A stretch of 64,000 nt of DNA from Shimia_B sp039815465 (GTDB lineage: Bacteria; Pseudomonadota; Alphaproteobacteria; Rhodobacterales; Rhodobacteraceae), in contig JBCBZG010000006.1 in NCBI GenBank assembly GCA_039815465.1, forward strand, positions 1-64,000, read 5' to 3'. A program made the translations under genes and the position numbers. Positions within the stretch are counted from its first letter, which is position 1. Every line of letters starts with the position of its first letter. The notes beneath the pieces were generated by a model, which was not told the DNA's origin, ran no database searches, and saw only the letters and a program-made list of their open reading frames with translations. Below are positions 35,085 to 42,364 of the stretch, piece after piece.

Positions 35085-36587
35085 ATGCTTGATCTCACCC
35101 CGCCAAAGCCGCGCGTGATCCAAGGCGCTAAGCAGGATTGGGAGCTCGTCATCGGGATGGAGGTGCACGCGCAGGTCGCCACCAATGCGAAGCTCTTTTC
35201 CGGGGCCTCCACCGCGTTCGGATCGGAGCCGAACTCCAACGTCGCTTTCGTGGATGCAGGCATGCCGGGGATGCTGCCGGTGATCAACGAGGAATGCGTG
35301 GCGCAGGCCGTGCGCACGGGGCTCGGCCTCAAGGCGGAAATCCACCTAAAGAGCGCCTTTGACCGCAAGAATTACTTCTACCCCGACTTGCCGCAGGGCT
35401 ACCAGATCAGCCAGCTCTACCACCCCATCGTGGGCGAGGGCGAGGTGCTGGTGGAACTCGGCGACGGCACCGCGCGGATGGTGCGGATCGAGCGGATTCA
35501 CCTGGAGCAGGACGCGGGCAAGTCGATCCACGACATGGACCCCCATATGTCGTTCGTGGACCTCAACCGCACAGGCGTGGCGCTGATGGAAATCGTCTCC
35601 CGCCCTGACATCCGGGGCCCGGAGGAGGCCGCGGCCTATGTCGCGAAGCTACGCCAGATCATGCGGTATCTGGGCACCTGTGACGGGAACATGCAAAACG
35701 GGAACCTGCGGGCGGATGTGAACGTGTCGGTCTGCACGCCGGGCGCATACGAGAAGTACTATGAGACCGGCGATTTCGGCTTTCTGGGCACGCGGTGCGA
35801 GATCAAGAACATGAACTCCATGCGGTTCATCCAGCAGGCCATCGAGTATGAGGCCCGCCGCCAGATCGCCATCGTCGAAGATGGCGGGAGCGTGGATCAG
35901 GAAACGCGGCTCTACGATACGGTGAAGGGCGAGACGCGGTCCATGCGCTCCAAGGAAGAGGCGCATGACTACCGCTACTTCCCCTGCCCGGACCTGCTGC
36001 CGCTGGAGATCGAGCAGGGCTGGGTCGATGATATCGCGGCCGGCCTCCCAGAGCTTCCGGATGCCAAGAAGCAGCGGTTTATCGGGGATTACGGGCTGAG
36101 CGATTACGATGCGTCGGTCCTGACCGCTGAAACCGATGCGGCGGCCTATTTCGAGGAAGTGGCGGCCGTGGACGGCAAGCTTGCGGCGAACTGGGTGATC
36201 AACGACCTCTTTGGCCGTTTGAAGAAGGATGACACGGACCTCACCGAGAGCCCGATGTCGCCGGCGCAGCTCGCGGGAATCATCGCGCTGATCAAGACTG
36301 GCGATATCAGCGGCAAGATCGCCAAAGAGCTGTTTGAGATCGTCTATACGGAAGGCGGCGACCCCGCGGAGATCGTTGAGGCCCGCGGGATGAAGCAGGT
36401 GACGGACACGGGCGCCATCGAGGCGGCGGTGGACCAAATCGTCGCGGACAACCCCGCGCAGGTGGAGAAGGCCAAGGTGAACCCGAAGCTTGCGGGCTGG
36501 TTTGTGGGCCAGGTGATGAAGGCCACCGGCGGCAAGGCGAACCCTGCCGCGGTCAACCAGATCGTCAAAGCCAAACTCGGGCTGTAA
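35085..36587 (+). CDS. gatB: Asp/Glu-tRNA(Asn/Gln) amidotransferase subunit B
   Basis: GatB of the GatCAB complex, which converts misacylated Glu-tRNA(Gln) and Asp-tRNA(Asn) to the correct amide forms using ATP. The start is ATG 35085 with AGGAGG in front. The 500-aa length is standard. Landmarks: WELVIGMEVHAQ (about 18-29), NSNVAFVDAGMPGMLPV, FDRKNYFYPDLPQGYQISQL (about 105-124), LNRTGVALMEIVSRPDI, CEIKNMNS and the C-terminal YqeY-like tail with the GWFVGQVMKATGGKANP motif. gatA and gatC are not nearby, as is common in alphaproteobacteria. Confidence 0.97.
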   Translation: MLDLTPPKPRVIQGAKQDWELVIGMEVHAQVATNAKLFSGASTAFGSEPNSNVAFVDAGMPGMLPVINEECVAQAVRTGLGLKAEIHLKSAFDRKNYFYPDLPQGYQISQLYHPIVGEGEVLVELGDGTARMVRIERIHLEQDAGKSIHDMDPHMSFVDLNRTGVALMEIVSRPDIRGPEEAAAYVAKLRQIMRYLGTCDGNMQNGNLRADVNVSVCTPGAYEKYYETGDFGFLGTRCEIKNMNSMRFIQQAIEYEARRQIAIVEDGGSVDQETRLYDTVKGETRSMRSKEEAHDYRYFPCPDLLPLEIEQGWVDDIAAGLPELPDAKKQRFIGDYGLSDYDASVLTAETDAAAYFEEVAAVDGKLAANWVINDLFGRLKKDDTDLTESPMSPAQLAGIIALIKTGDISGKIAKELFEIVYTEGGDPAEIVEARGMKQVTDTGAIEAAVDQIVADNPAQVEKAKVNPKLAGWFVGQVMKATGGKANPAAVNQIVKAKLGL

Positions 36588-36603
36588 CTCCCCTCACCCC
36601 CAA

Positions 36604-36627
36604 CCCCCTCTCCCGCGGGAGAGGGGG
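36604..36627. terminator. Bidirectional terminator-like palindrome
   Basis: A perfect 24-nt palindrome, CCCCCTCTCCCG against its complement CGGGAGAGGGGG, between the convergent ends of gatB and the lipoprotein gene. A short CTTT follows on the plus strand. Position and symmetry suit termination from both sides. Confidence 0.65.
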
Positions 36628-36641
36628 CTTTGCTGCGCCGT

Positions 36642-37232
36642 TCAGCGCGCTTGCGCCGCGAGGCCGCTTAGCATCTGCGTCATTCCAGGCACCATGTGTT
36701 CAGCTATTTTAAGCGTTGCACGGTCGCGGCGGGGACCGGGTCTCACGGCGCTGCCCCAGAAGTTTCGGATCCCGCGCCCCGGCGCGGCGACCTCAAAACT
36801 GGCAAAGGGGTGGCCAGTTGCTGCATCTAGAAAGAGCGCCTCGCCCGTGTTGCGGCCTGGGGCAAGCTCGATCACGAGCAGGTAGTCGAGGTTTCGCGAA
36901 GCGGCGAAGCTTTTGAACGTATCGCTTCTGACGTTGAGCGACCGCATCCCGGCCAGGCGGGTTTCGAGCGGACCGATGGCGACAAATTCTCCCATCGGGG
37001 GCGCTTTACCCAGAAAGAGCTTTTGTTCCTCGGCCGGCGCCACGGTGAGGCGGCCATAGACGATACGCACCACTCCGATCCGCGCTGGGAATTGGAGCTC
37101 TGGCACCTGGGTGACGGCTCGGGTCGCGGCCCCATTCGCGTGAAACCGCGTTGGGCCTAGGTCTGGCCCGCCGCACGCAGCGAGGGTGAGGACGGCCATC
37201 AGAAGCGCGGCGAGGCGGTTACGAAACAGCAT
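36642..37232 (-). CDS. Lipoprotein of unknown function
   Basis: 196 aa with GGAG six nt before ATG 37232. The N-terminus is a lipoprotein signal, LLMAVLTLAACGG, with the acylated Cys at about residue 20. The mature part is beta-rich (RIGVVRIVYGRLTVAP, then LDYLLVIELAPG and a LFLDAATGHPFASFEV segment), resembling periplasmic LpoB/CsgG-like or DUF-type lipoproteins, but no family was recognised. Its promoter region contains two operators shared with the divergent DUF6502-like gene. Confidence 0.75.
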   Translation of the reverse strand: MLFRNRLAALLMAVLTLAACGGPDLGPTRFHANGAATRAVTQVPELQFPARIGVVRIVYGRLTVAPAEEQKLFLGKAPPMGEFVAIGPLETRLAGMRSLNVRSDTFKSFAASRNLDYLLVIELAPGRNTGEALFLDAATGHPFASFEVAAPGRGIRNFWGSAVRPGPRRDRATLKIAEHMVPGMTQMLSGLAAQAR

Positions 37233-37254
37233 GTGGATCTCCGATCATTTATAA

Positions 37255-37271
37255 ATGTGCAAAATGCACAT
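37255..37271. promoter_or_regulatory. Operator 1, ATGTGC-N5-GCACAT
   Basis: Inverted repeat ATGTGC AAAAT GCACAT, located 23 bp upstream of the lipoprotein start. It has the same arms and spacer length as a second copy 45 bp away. A dimeric regulator is implied; which one is unknown. Confidence 0.7.
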
Positions 37272-37299
37272 CTCATGATTCCGTTTCCCAAGTCCAGAA

Positions 37300-37320
37300 A
37301 AATGTGCAATACGCACATTT
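37300..37320. promoter_or_regulatory. Operator 2, AAATGTGC-N5-GCACATTT, abutting the start codon
   Basis: An 8-bp-arm inverted repeat with 5-bp spacer that ends immediately before the GTG start of the DUF6502-like gene. Binding here would block transcription or translation initiation of that gene. It shares the ATGTGC/GCACAT core with operator 1. Confidence 0.75.
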
Positions 37321-38043
37321 GTGAACTCTGCCCTGTCCCGAATTCTACGCCCCCTGGCCCGGCTCGCCGTGGCCCGCGGCGCGCGTTTCACCGATGTGGC
37401 GGAGCTGTTGCGGCGGGCTTTTTTGACGGCAGCGCAACAGGTTGCGGGGCCTGAGGCCAATGTGAGCCGCCTGAGCGTCCTATCCGGTCTTCAGCGGCGC
37501 GATGTTGCGCGGCTCCTTGAGGCGGATGAGCCCCCGGCTCCCCGTCCCAACCCGCTATCGCAGCTGGTTGCGGCGTGGTTGGCCAAGCATGGCGGCGCGC
37601 CGCTGCCTCACCACGGGGCGGAGGGGTCTTTTGACGCGCTGGCGCGTTCGGTGCGCAAAGACGTGCATCCTAAGGCGCAGCTGAGCGCACTTCTGGCGGC
37701 GGGCACGGCAGAACTGCGGGGGGAGGAGGTGCATCTATTGCGCCGCGCCCATGTGCCGGAGGCCGGAAGCGCCGAACAGCTCGCCTATCTGGGCGCCAAT
37801 GTCGGCGACCATTTGGCCGCGGCCGTCGGCAATGTGGTCGACGGGCGCGACAGTTTCGACCTCGCCGTGCACTACAATGGGCTCAGCGCGGAGGCTGTGG
37901 CGGAGCTCGACGCGCTGTGGCGCGCGCAGGTGGGCCCAGCGTTGCAGGCGCTCAACACCCGCGCTACGGAGTTGCGAGCGCAAGCGCCGGGTTCGGAGCG
38001 GTTTCGTGCAGGCGGGTATTTCCATTCGGAGACAGAGACATGA
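37321..38043 (+). CDS. DUF6502-like protein, possible DNA-binding regulator
   Basis: 240 aa from GTG 37321; the frame upstream reaches a stop at 37276 without another start, and there is no ribosome site, so the mRNA may be leaderless. The N-terminal 75 residues read as a helix-turn-helix-like bundle: LARLAVARGARFTDVAELLR and then VSRLSVLSGLQRRDVARLLE. A middle region and a C-terminal helical domain follow (AYLGANVGDHLAAAVGNV). This matches my memory of the DUF6502 family. Two strong inverted repeats precede it, which fits autoregulation. It overlaps the small lipoprotein gene by four bases (ATGA). Confidence 0.65.
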   Translation: MNSALSRILRPLARLAVARGARFTDVAELLRRAFLTAAQQVAGPEANVSRLSVLSGLQRRDVARLLEADEPPAPRPNPLSQLVAAWLAKHGGAPLPHHGAEGSFDALARSVRKDVHPKAQLSALLAAGTAELRGEEVHLLRRAHVPEAGSAEQLAYLGANVGDHLAAAVGNVVDGRDSFDLAVHYNGLSAEAVAELDALWRAQVGPALQALNTRATELRAQAPGSERFRAGGYFHSETET

Positions 38044-38168
38044 CACGCATCCTTGCCCTGCTCGCAGTTCTTGCGCTGAGCGCCTGTATGCAAGCGCCCT
38101 GCCCTGACCCCGATGGCGGGATTGGCGGCACAGGCGGCTGCGGCGCCAAAGTGGAACGCGCCCGCTAG
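38040..38168 (+). CDS. Small lipoprotein (42 aa)
   Basis: Starts at the ATGA overlap with the DUF6502-like gene. A lipoprotein signal ILALLAVLALSAC puts the acylated Cys at residue 16, followed by a short Gly/Pro-rich tail (PCPDPDGGIGGTGGCG). Translational coupling and the clean lipobox support a real gene despite its size. Function unknown. Confidence 0.7.
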   Translation: MTRILALLAVLALSACMQAPCPDPDGGIGGTGGCGAKVERAR

Positions 38169-38283
38169 GGAGCCCACGGAGCGGATATGTGTGCGCTGGG
38201 TCACATCCAGTAACCCTTTGTTAACAATTTCTAGGCGGGGCGACGGCCCCGTGGTACCTTTGGCGCGTTTGTAGGGGTTCGAT

Positions 38284-38961
38284 ATGGATTTATATGAGTA
38301 CCGGGTTGTGCCAGCGCCCACACGCGCGTTGCGGTGGAAAGGCGTCCGCGGCGTCACGGGGCGTTTCGCGCGCACGATCGAAGCCGTGATAAATGATTTT
38401 GGCGCGGACGGGTGGGAATACCTGCGCGCCGACATGCTGCCCATGGAAAAGCGCCGATTGCTCAGCGGGCCTGAAACCATTCTGCAAAATGTGCTCGTCT
38501 TTCGGCGTACCAAAATCGCGGAGGACAGCGAGGTGGTCGTCGAAGCCGCTCCCGCGCCGGTCGAGGACATCGCCCAACTTGATGACAGCGACGCCATTGA
38601 CCAAACCGACAGCGACGTCGCTGCGTTTGCGGACGCCGATGCGTTTGCCATCGCGCCGCTCGAACCCACCAACAGCGCAGCCGAGCCGGAGGAGAACGAC
38701 GCATTTCGCCGCGCCATCGCCTCCATCGCGCTGGGGGGCCAGGGGATCCAGAGTGGCCAGCAAACCGCCGTTGCACCGCAGGAACCACAGGTGCTGGCTC
38801 AGCCGGTGATCGAGACAGAGGTCGTGGCCTCAACACCCGCATCCGTAGAGAACGTCGTCGTAGAGGAGCCTACGCTCCCACCCGTCCGCAGCACCCGTGT
38901 GAACCCCGCATTGGCTGCGCGGGCCGCGCGGCTCACCGCCAACCGCACCGCGGCAGAGTAA
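38284..38961 (+). CDS. DUF4177-domain protein with long acidic tail
   Basis: 225 aa. Residues 1-75 match the short DUF4177 fold: MDLYEYRVVPAPTRALRWKG, then IEAVINDFGADGWEYLRADM and a final LVFRRT strand. The remaining 150 residues are low-complexity, rich in Ala, Glu, Val and Pro. No signal peptide or membrane segment is evident. The function of the domain is not established. Confidence 0.7.
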   Translation: MDLYEYRVVPAPTRALRWKGVRGVTGRFARTIEAVINDFGADGWEYLRADMLPMEKRRLLSGPETILQNVLVFRRTKIAEDSEVVVEAAPAPVEDIAQLDDSDAIDQTDSDVAAFADADAFAIAPLEPTNSAAEPEENDAFRRAIASIALGGQGIQSGQQTAVAPQEPQVLAQPVIETEVVASTPASVENVVVEEPTLPPVRSTRVNPALAARAARLTANRTAAE

Positions 38962-38978
38962 CTTAGGCCTCTGGGCCG

Positions 38979-39233
38979 CTACCGGATTGTCAACGCGAGC
39001 GCGTGGATGCGGTCCATGACATCTGGGCCCAGCGCGGCGTAAACCGCGCGGTGCTTGGCCAGCCGCGTCTTTCCATTAAGCAGGTCGGAAGCGATTTCGA
39101 CGCGAAAGTGACTTTCCCCGCCCTCTTGGAAACCAGCGTGCCCGCGATGGGCCTCACTCTCGTCGATCACACTCAAGTGGCTCGGCGTAAAGGCCGCGCG
39201 CAGCTTGTCCTCGATTGTCTGAACCATCCCCAT
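38979..39233 (-). CDS. bolA: BolA-family protein
   Basis: 84 aa. BolA proteins pair with monothiol glutaredoxins in iron-sulfur and iron homeostasis, and BolA can act as a transcriptional regulator. Landmarks: TIEDKLRAAFTPSHLSVIDE, then HRGHAGFQEGGESHFRVEI with the helix-turn-helix-like RLAKHRAVYAALG and the C-terminal MDRIHALAL. The start is uncertain between ATG 39233, ATG 39227 and an upstream TTG at 39257. It is divergent from the DnaJ-like gene, an arrangement I know from other Rhodobacteraceae. Confidence 0.88.
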   Translation of the reverse strand: MGMVQTIEDKLRAAFTPSHLSVIDESEAHRGHAGFQEGGESHFRVEIASDLLNGKTRLAKHRAVYAALGPDVMDRIHALALTIR

Positions 39234-39307
39234 CTTTTTCGCACCCGCCTCTTCCAACTCGGACTTTAGTGATTACACTCCCGTCTTCGAGTCGAAAAGG
39301 AGAGAGC

Positions 39308-39934
39308 ATGTCCAAGGATGACCCCTTCGGTTTCAACATGTCCGTGTCCGCCGCGAAAAAGAAAAATACGCGCGGCAGACGGGGGATGTCCGGCGCATTT
39401 GAGACGTCCACGCGGCGCTGTGACAAGCCAGGCTGCCAAGAGGCGGGCAAATACCGCGCGCCAAAGAGCCCCGATATCCTCGACGACTACTACTGGTTCT
39501 GCAAAGACCACGTGCGCGAGTATAACCTAAAGTGGAACTTCTTCGACGGCTCGACCGAGGCCGAGTATATGGAGCAGGTCGATAAGGACCGCGTCTGGGA
39601 GCGAGAGACAAAACCGTTCAAACAGTCCGCAGAGGAACGCGCTTGGGCCCGGCTGGGCATCGACGATGCGCACCAGGTGCTCGGCGGCAACGCCACGCAA
39701 AACCCGGGCAAAGCGGCCACAGGGTCGCGCCGTTTGCCCGCCACGGAGCGGCGTGCGGTTGATATCTTGGAAGTCGCGGACACAGCCACAAAGGCCGAGG
39801 TGCGCAAGGCCTACAAGGCGCTGATCAAAGTGCTCCACCCCGATATGAATGGCGGTGACCGCAGCCAGGAAGAGCAACTGTCGGAAGTCGTTTGGGCCTG
39901 GGATCAGATCAAGGACAGCCGCTACTTCAAATAG
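39308..39934 (+). CDS. DnaJ-domain protein with C-terminal J-domain
   Basis: 208 aa from ATG 39308 with AGGAG in front. A J-domain lies at the C-terminus (about 146-205): AVDILEVADTATKAEVRKAY, then the HPD tripeptide in LIKVLHPDMNGGDR. It stimulates a DnaK-type ATPase. The N-terminal part contains a Cys pair (CDKPGCQEAG) and aromatic DDYYWFCKDHVREYN, possibly a metal site, as in the roseobacter family of DnaJ-like proteins. The order bolA / dnaJ-like / msrB / cobS is typical of the group. The client protein is unknown. Confidence 0.85.
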   Translation: MSKDDPFGFNMSVSAAKKKNTRGRRGMSGAFETSTRRCDKPGCQEAGKYRAPKSPDILDDYYWFCKDHVREYNLKWNFFDGSTEAEYMEQVDKDRVWERETKPFKQSAEERAWARLGIDDAHQVLGGNATQNPGKAATGSRRLPATERRAVDILEVADTATKAEVRKAYKALIKVLHPDMNGGDRSQEEQLSEVVWAWDQIKDSRYFK

Positions 39935-39977
39935 CAAACCCGCCCCGGCCCCGCGCAGCGGCCACCGCCGCGCAGGG

Positions 39978-39998
39978 AAAATTTTTGCGAAAAATTTT
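39978..39998. terminator. AT-rich hairpin AAAATTTTT-GCG-AAAAATTTT
   Basis: A perfect 9-bp A/T stem with a 3-nt loop 44 bp after the DnaJ-like gene stop, in otherwise GC-rich DNA. Similar A/T hairpins occur between genes in other Rhodobacterales as I recall. A terminator or mRNA-end role is likely. Confidence 0.5.
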
Positions 39999-40026
39999 GG
40001 GCGCCCAGGGACAGCGTTGAGCGGTA

Positions 40027-40051
40027 CGCCCGCCATCAGGCGTGGCGGGCG
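40027..40051. terminator. GC-rich hairpin between convergent genes
   Basis: CGCCCGCCA and TGGCGGGCG pair across a 7-nt loop, 7 bp before the msrB stop. With the AT-rich hairpin just upstream it separates the converging dnaJ-like and msrB transcripts. Confidence 0.5.
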
Positions 40052-40057
40052 CCGCCG

Positions 40058-40537
40058 TTAGGCGGATTTGAAGACCAGGCTTGCCCCATTCAGGCAGTGG
40101 CGTTTGCCGGTTGGTTGGGGACCATCGTTGAAAATGTGACCGAAATGGCTGCCGCAGCGGCGGCAGTGGACCTCTGTCCGGCGCAGGATGAGCTTCCAAT
40201 CCGACTTTGTCCGCACAGCATCGTCTTGCGCCAGCCAAAAACTGGGCCACCCGGTCCCACTGTCGTACTTATGGTCCGACGCATAGACAGGCAGGTCGCA
40301 GCCCCGGCAATGATACATGCCGGTCTCGTAGAACTTGTCGAGCGGGCTAGAAAAGGCGCGTTCGGTCCCTTCTTCACGCATCACGCGGTACTGGAGCGGG
40401 GTCAGCATCGCGCGCCACTGCGCCTGTGTCCGCGTCACTTCAAAGGGGCCGTCATTCGCATGGCTGGGCAGCGCCGCGAGGCTCACGGCAGCGGCAGCGG
40501 ATCCCAAAAGTGCGCGGCGGGTCAGGGCTGTGGTCAT
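40058..40537 (-). CDS. msrB: Exported peptide-methionine (R)-S-oxide reductase
   Basis: 159 aa. Reduces the R isomer of methionine sulfoxide in proteins. A Tat-type signal TRRALLGSAAAAVSLAALP ends near SHA, so it acts in the periplasm. Zinc is bound by two CxxC pairs (MYHCRGCDLPVY and VHCRRCGSHFGH). The active region has SGTGWPSFW and RHCLNGASL, with the catalytic Cys in the latter. The usual size for MsrB plus a signal. Single gene, divergent from cobS. Confidence 0.93.
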   Translation of the reverse strand: MTTALTRRALLGSAAAAVSLAALPSHANDGPFEVTRTQAQWRAMLTPLQYRVMREEGTERAFSSPLDKFYETGMYHCRGCDLPVYASDHKYDSGTGWPSFWLAQDDAVRTKSDWKLILRRTEVHCRRCGSHFGHIFNDGPQPTGKRHCLNGASLVFKSA

Positions 40538-40832
40538 GGCGATGTCTTTCGTCTGTGGTGCGGTTTACTGGGATATACACCCTCCCCCACGCGCACGGGG
40601 CGATTGCGACACCCGATGACGCGATGGTGACAGGCCGCGATGGCATTGAAACATCTCTCCCCGGGCACAAAAATCTTGCGCACCTCCCTAGGAAGGCGCC
40701 GCCACCCCGCTAGGTATCGCCCGTGGGACGGTGACAGAAATCTGCACCCGGACGATCCGGTGGGGCCTTGCCCTGCCCCAAGATATAAGGCACCACGCGC
40801 GGCGTTGGTGCGAAAAGAAGGAACACGGTGCC

Positions 40833-41816
40833 ATGGCCGACGGTGCGCTCGATCTCGATATGAACCCTACCCGCGAGGTCAAAGTGCGGGAGGTGTTCGG
40901 CATTGACAGCGACATGGTCGTCAAAGGTTTTGAGGAGCCGACAGACCGCGTCCCGGACCTTGATTCCACGTATAAATTCGACCCAGACACGACGCTGGCG
41001 ATCCTGGCGGGCTTTAACAACAACCGCCGCGTGATGATCCAGGGCTATCACGGCACCGGGAAATCCACGCATATCGAACAGGTCGCGGCGCGGCTAAACT
41101 GGCCCGCGGTGCGCGTTAACCTCGACAGCCATATCTCGCGGATCGACCTCATTGGTAAGGACGCGATCAAGCTCAAAGACGGCAAGCAGGTCACCGATTT
41201 TCAGGAAGGGATTCTGCCTTGGGCGCTGCGCAACCCCTGCGCCATCGTCTTTGACGAATACGACGCGGGCCGCGCGGATGTGATGTTTGTGATCCAGCGG
41301 GTGCTGGAAACGGACGGGAAGCTTACACTGCTCGACCAAAACAAGGTGATCGAGCCTCACCCCCATTTCCGCATCTTTGCGACGGCCAACACCGTGGGTC
41401 TTGGCGACACGACGGGTCTCTACCACGGGACCCAGCAGATCAACCAAGGCCAAATGGACCGCTGGTCGCTGGTTGCGACGCTCAACTACCTGAGCGTCGG
41501 TGCCGAAAGCGCGATCGTGCTGGCCAAGAACCCACATTACAACACCGAAAGCGGGCGCAAGACGATCGAGCGCATGGTGACCGTTGCCGACTTGACGCGC
41601 ACCGCCTTCATGGCCGGCGATCTGTCCACGGTGATGTCCCCCCGGACCGTCATCGCCTGGGCCCAAAACTCCGAGATCTTCCGCAACGTCGGCTACGCCT
41701 TCCGCCTATCGTTCCTCAACAAATGCGACGAGCTGGAACGGGCGACCGTGGCCGAGTTCTACCAGAAGTGCTTCGATGAAGAGCTGCCAGAAAGTGCAGC
41801 GAATATTATTGCGTAG
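40833..41816 (+). CDS. cobS: Aerobic cobaltochelatase subunit CobS
   Basis: 327 aa from ATG 40833. AAA+ subunit of the CobNST chelatase, which inserts Co2+ into hydrogenobyrinate a,c-diamide in aerobic cobalamin synthesis. Walker A is GYHGTGKST (about 70-78) and Walker B is AIVFDEYDAG (about 137-146). The N-terminal REVFGID segment and the C-terminal FRLSFLNKCDE region match the family. It would form a ring with CobT. The next gene is not cobT but a small NYN-domain gene with 8 bp between. Confidence 0.96.
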   Translation: MADGALDLDMNPTREVKVREVFGIDSDMVVKGFEEPTDRVPDLDSTYKFDPDTTLAILAGFNNNRRVMIQGYHGTGKSTHIEQVAARLNWPAVRVNLDSHISRIDLIGKDAIKLKDGKQVTDFQEGILPWALRNPCAIVFDEYDAGRADVMFVIQRVLETDGKLTLLDQNKVIEPHPHFRIFATANTVGLGDTTGLYHGTQQINQGQMDRWSLVATLNYLSVGAESAIVLAKNPHYNTESGRKTIERMVTVADLTRTAFMAGDLSTVMSPRTVIAWAQNSEIFRNVGYAFRLSFLNKCDELERATVAEFYQKCFDEELPESAANIIA

Positions 41817-41824
41817 GGGATACG

Positions 41825-42364
41825 ATGGCGGACTGGATTTACGTAGACAACTCGAACGTATTCATAGAAGGAAAGCGCGTTTCTGCGGTCCGTAAGGGGC
41901 TAGCTCTGGACGTTTACGATGCCATGGCCAATCGCATCGTTGATAACGACTGGCGAATGTCATTTGGGAATCTTTACCAATTCGTCGCGGGCAACAATAA
42001 AGCAAATACAGCACGAGCTATGCTTTTTGGATCGCGCCCCCCTGAGAATGATGCGATTTGGGACATCGCTCGACGCGCTGGGTTCGAGGTTGTTACGCAC
42101 GATAGAAATCGAGCGAACAAAGAAAAGAAGATTGATACCGGGATCGTGGCAGCCTTAACTCGCGACGCCTATGCAAACGCTGAACCTGGCGACACTTTTA
42201 CAATTGTAAGCGGTGACGCTGACTATGTTCCTGCTGTCGAGCAACTCGTTGAAGACGGCTTCACGGTTGACGTTGTGTTTTGGGAACACGCTTCAAGCGA
42301 GTTGCGCGAAGCTTCGTCAAGTTTTGTTAGCTTAAACGAACACCTTGATCTTTTGGCTATATGA
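41825..42364 (+). CDS. NYN-domain (PIN-like) protein inserted between cobS and cobT
   Basis: 179 aa. The NYN/LabA-DUF88 fold is a PIN-like nuclease fold: MADWIYVDNSNVFIEGKR at the N-terminus with the first acidic residue D8, then FGSRPPENDAIWD, HDRNRANKEKKIDTGIVAAL (the central Asp) and TIVSGDADYVPAVEQLVEDG with the acidic GDADYVP. All likely metal-binding acids are present, so it may cut RNA. The last bases overlap the cobT ATG (ATGA), giving translational coupling. It is visibly AT-richer than cobS and cobT and uses more A/T-ending codons, so it was probably acquired by transfer. A role in B12 synthesis is unlikely. Confidence 0.8.
   Translation: MADWIYVDNSNVFIEGKRVSAVRKGLALDVYDAMANRIVDNDWRMSFGNLYQFVAGNNKANTARAMLFGSRPPENDAIWDIARRAGFEVVTHDRNRANKEKKIDTGIVAALTRDAYANAEPGDTFTIVSGDADYVPAVEQLVEDGFTVDVVFWEHASSELREASSSFVSLNEHLDLLAI

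Noticed and set aside
37321..38043. Restriction or toxin function for the DUF6502-like protein
   Set aside because: No catalytic motif is visible; only a regulator-like N-terminus and operators can be supported.
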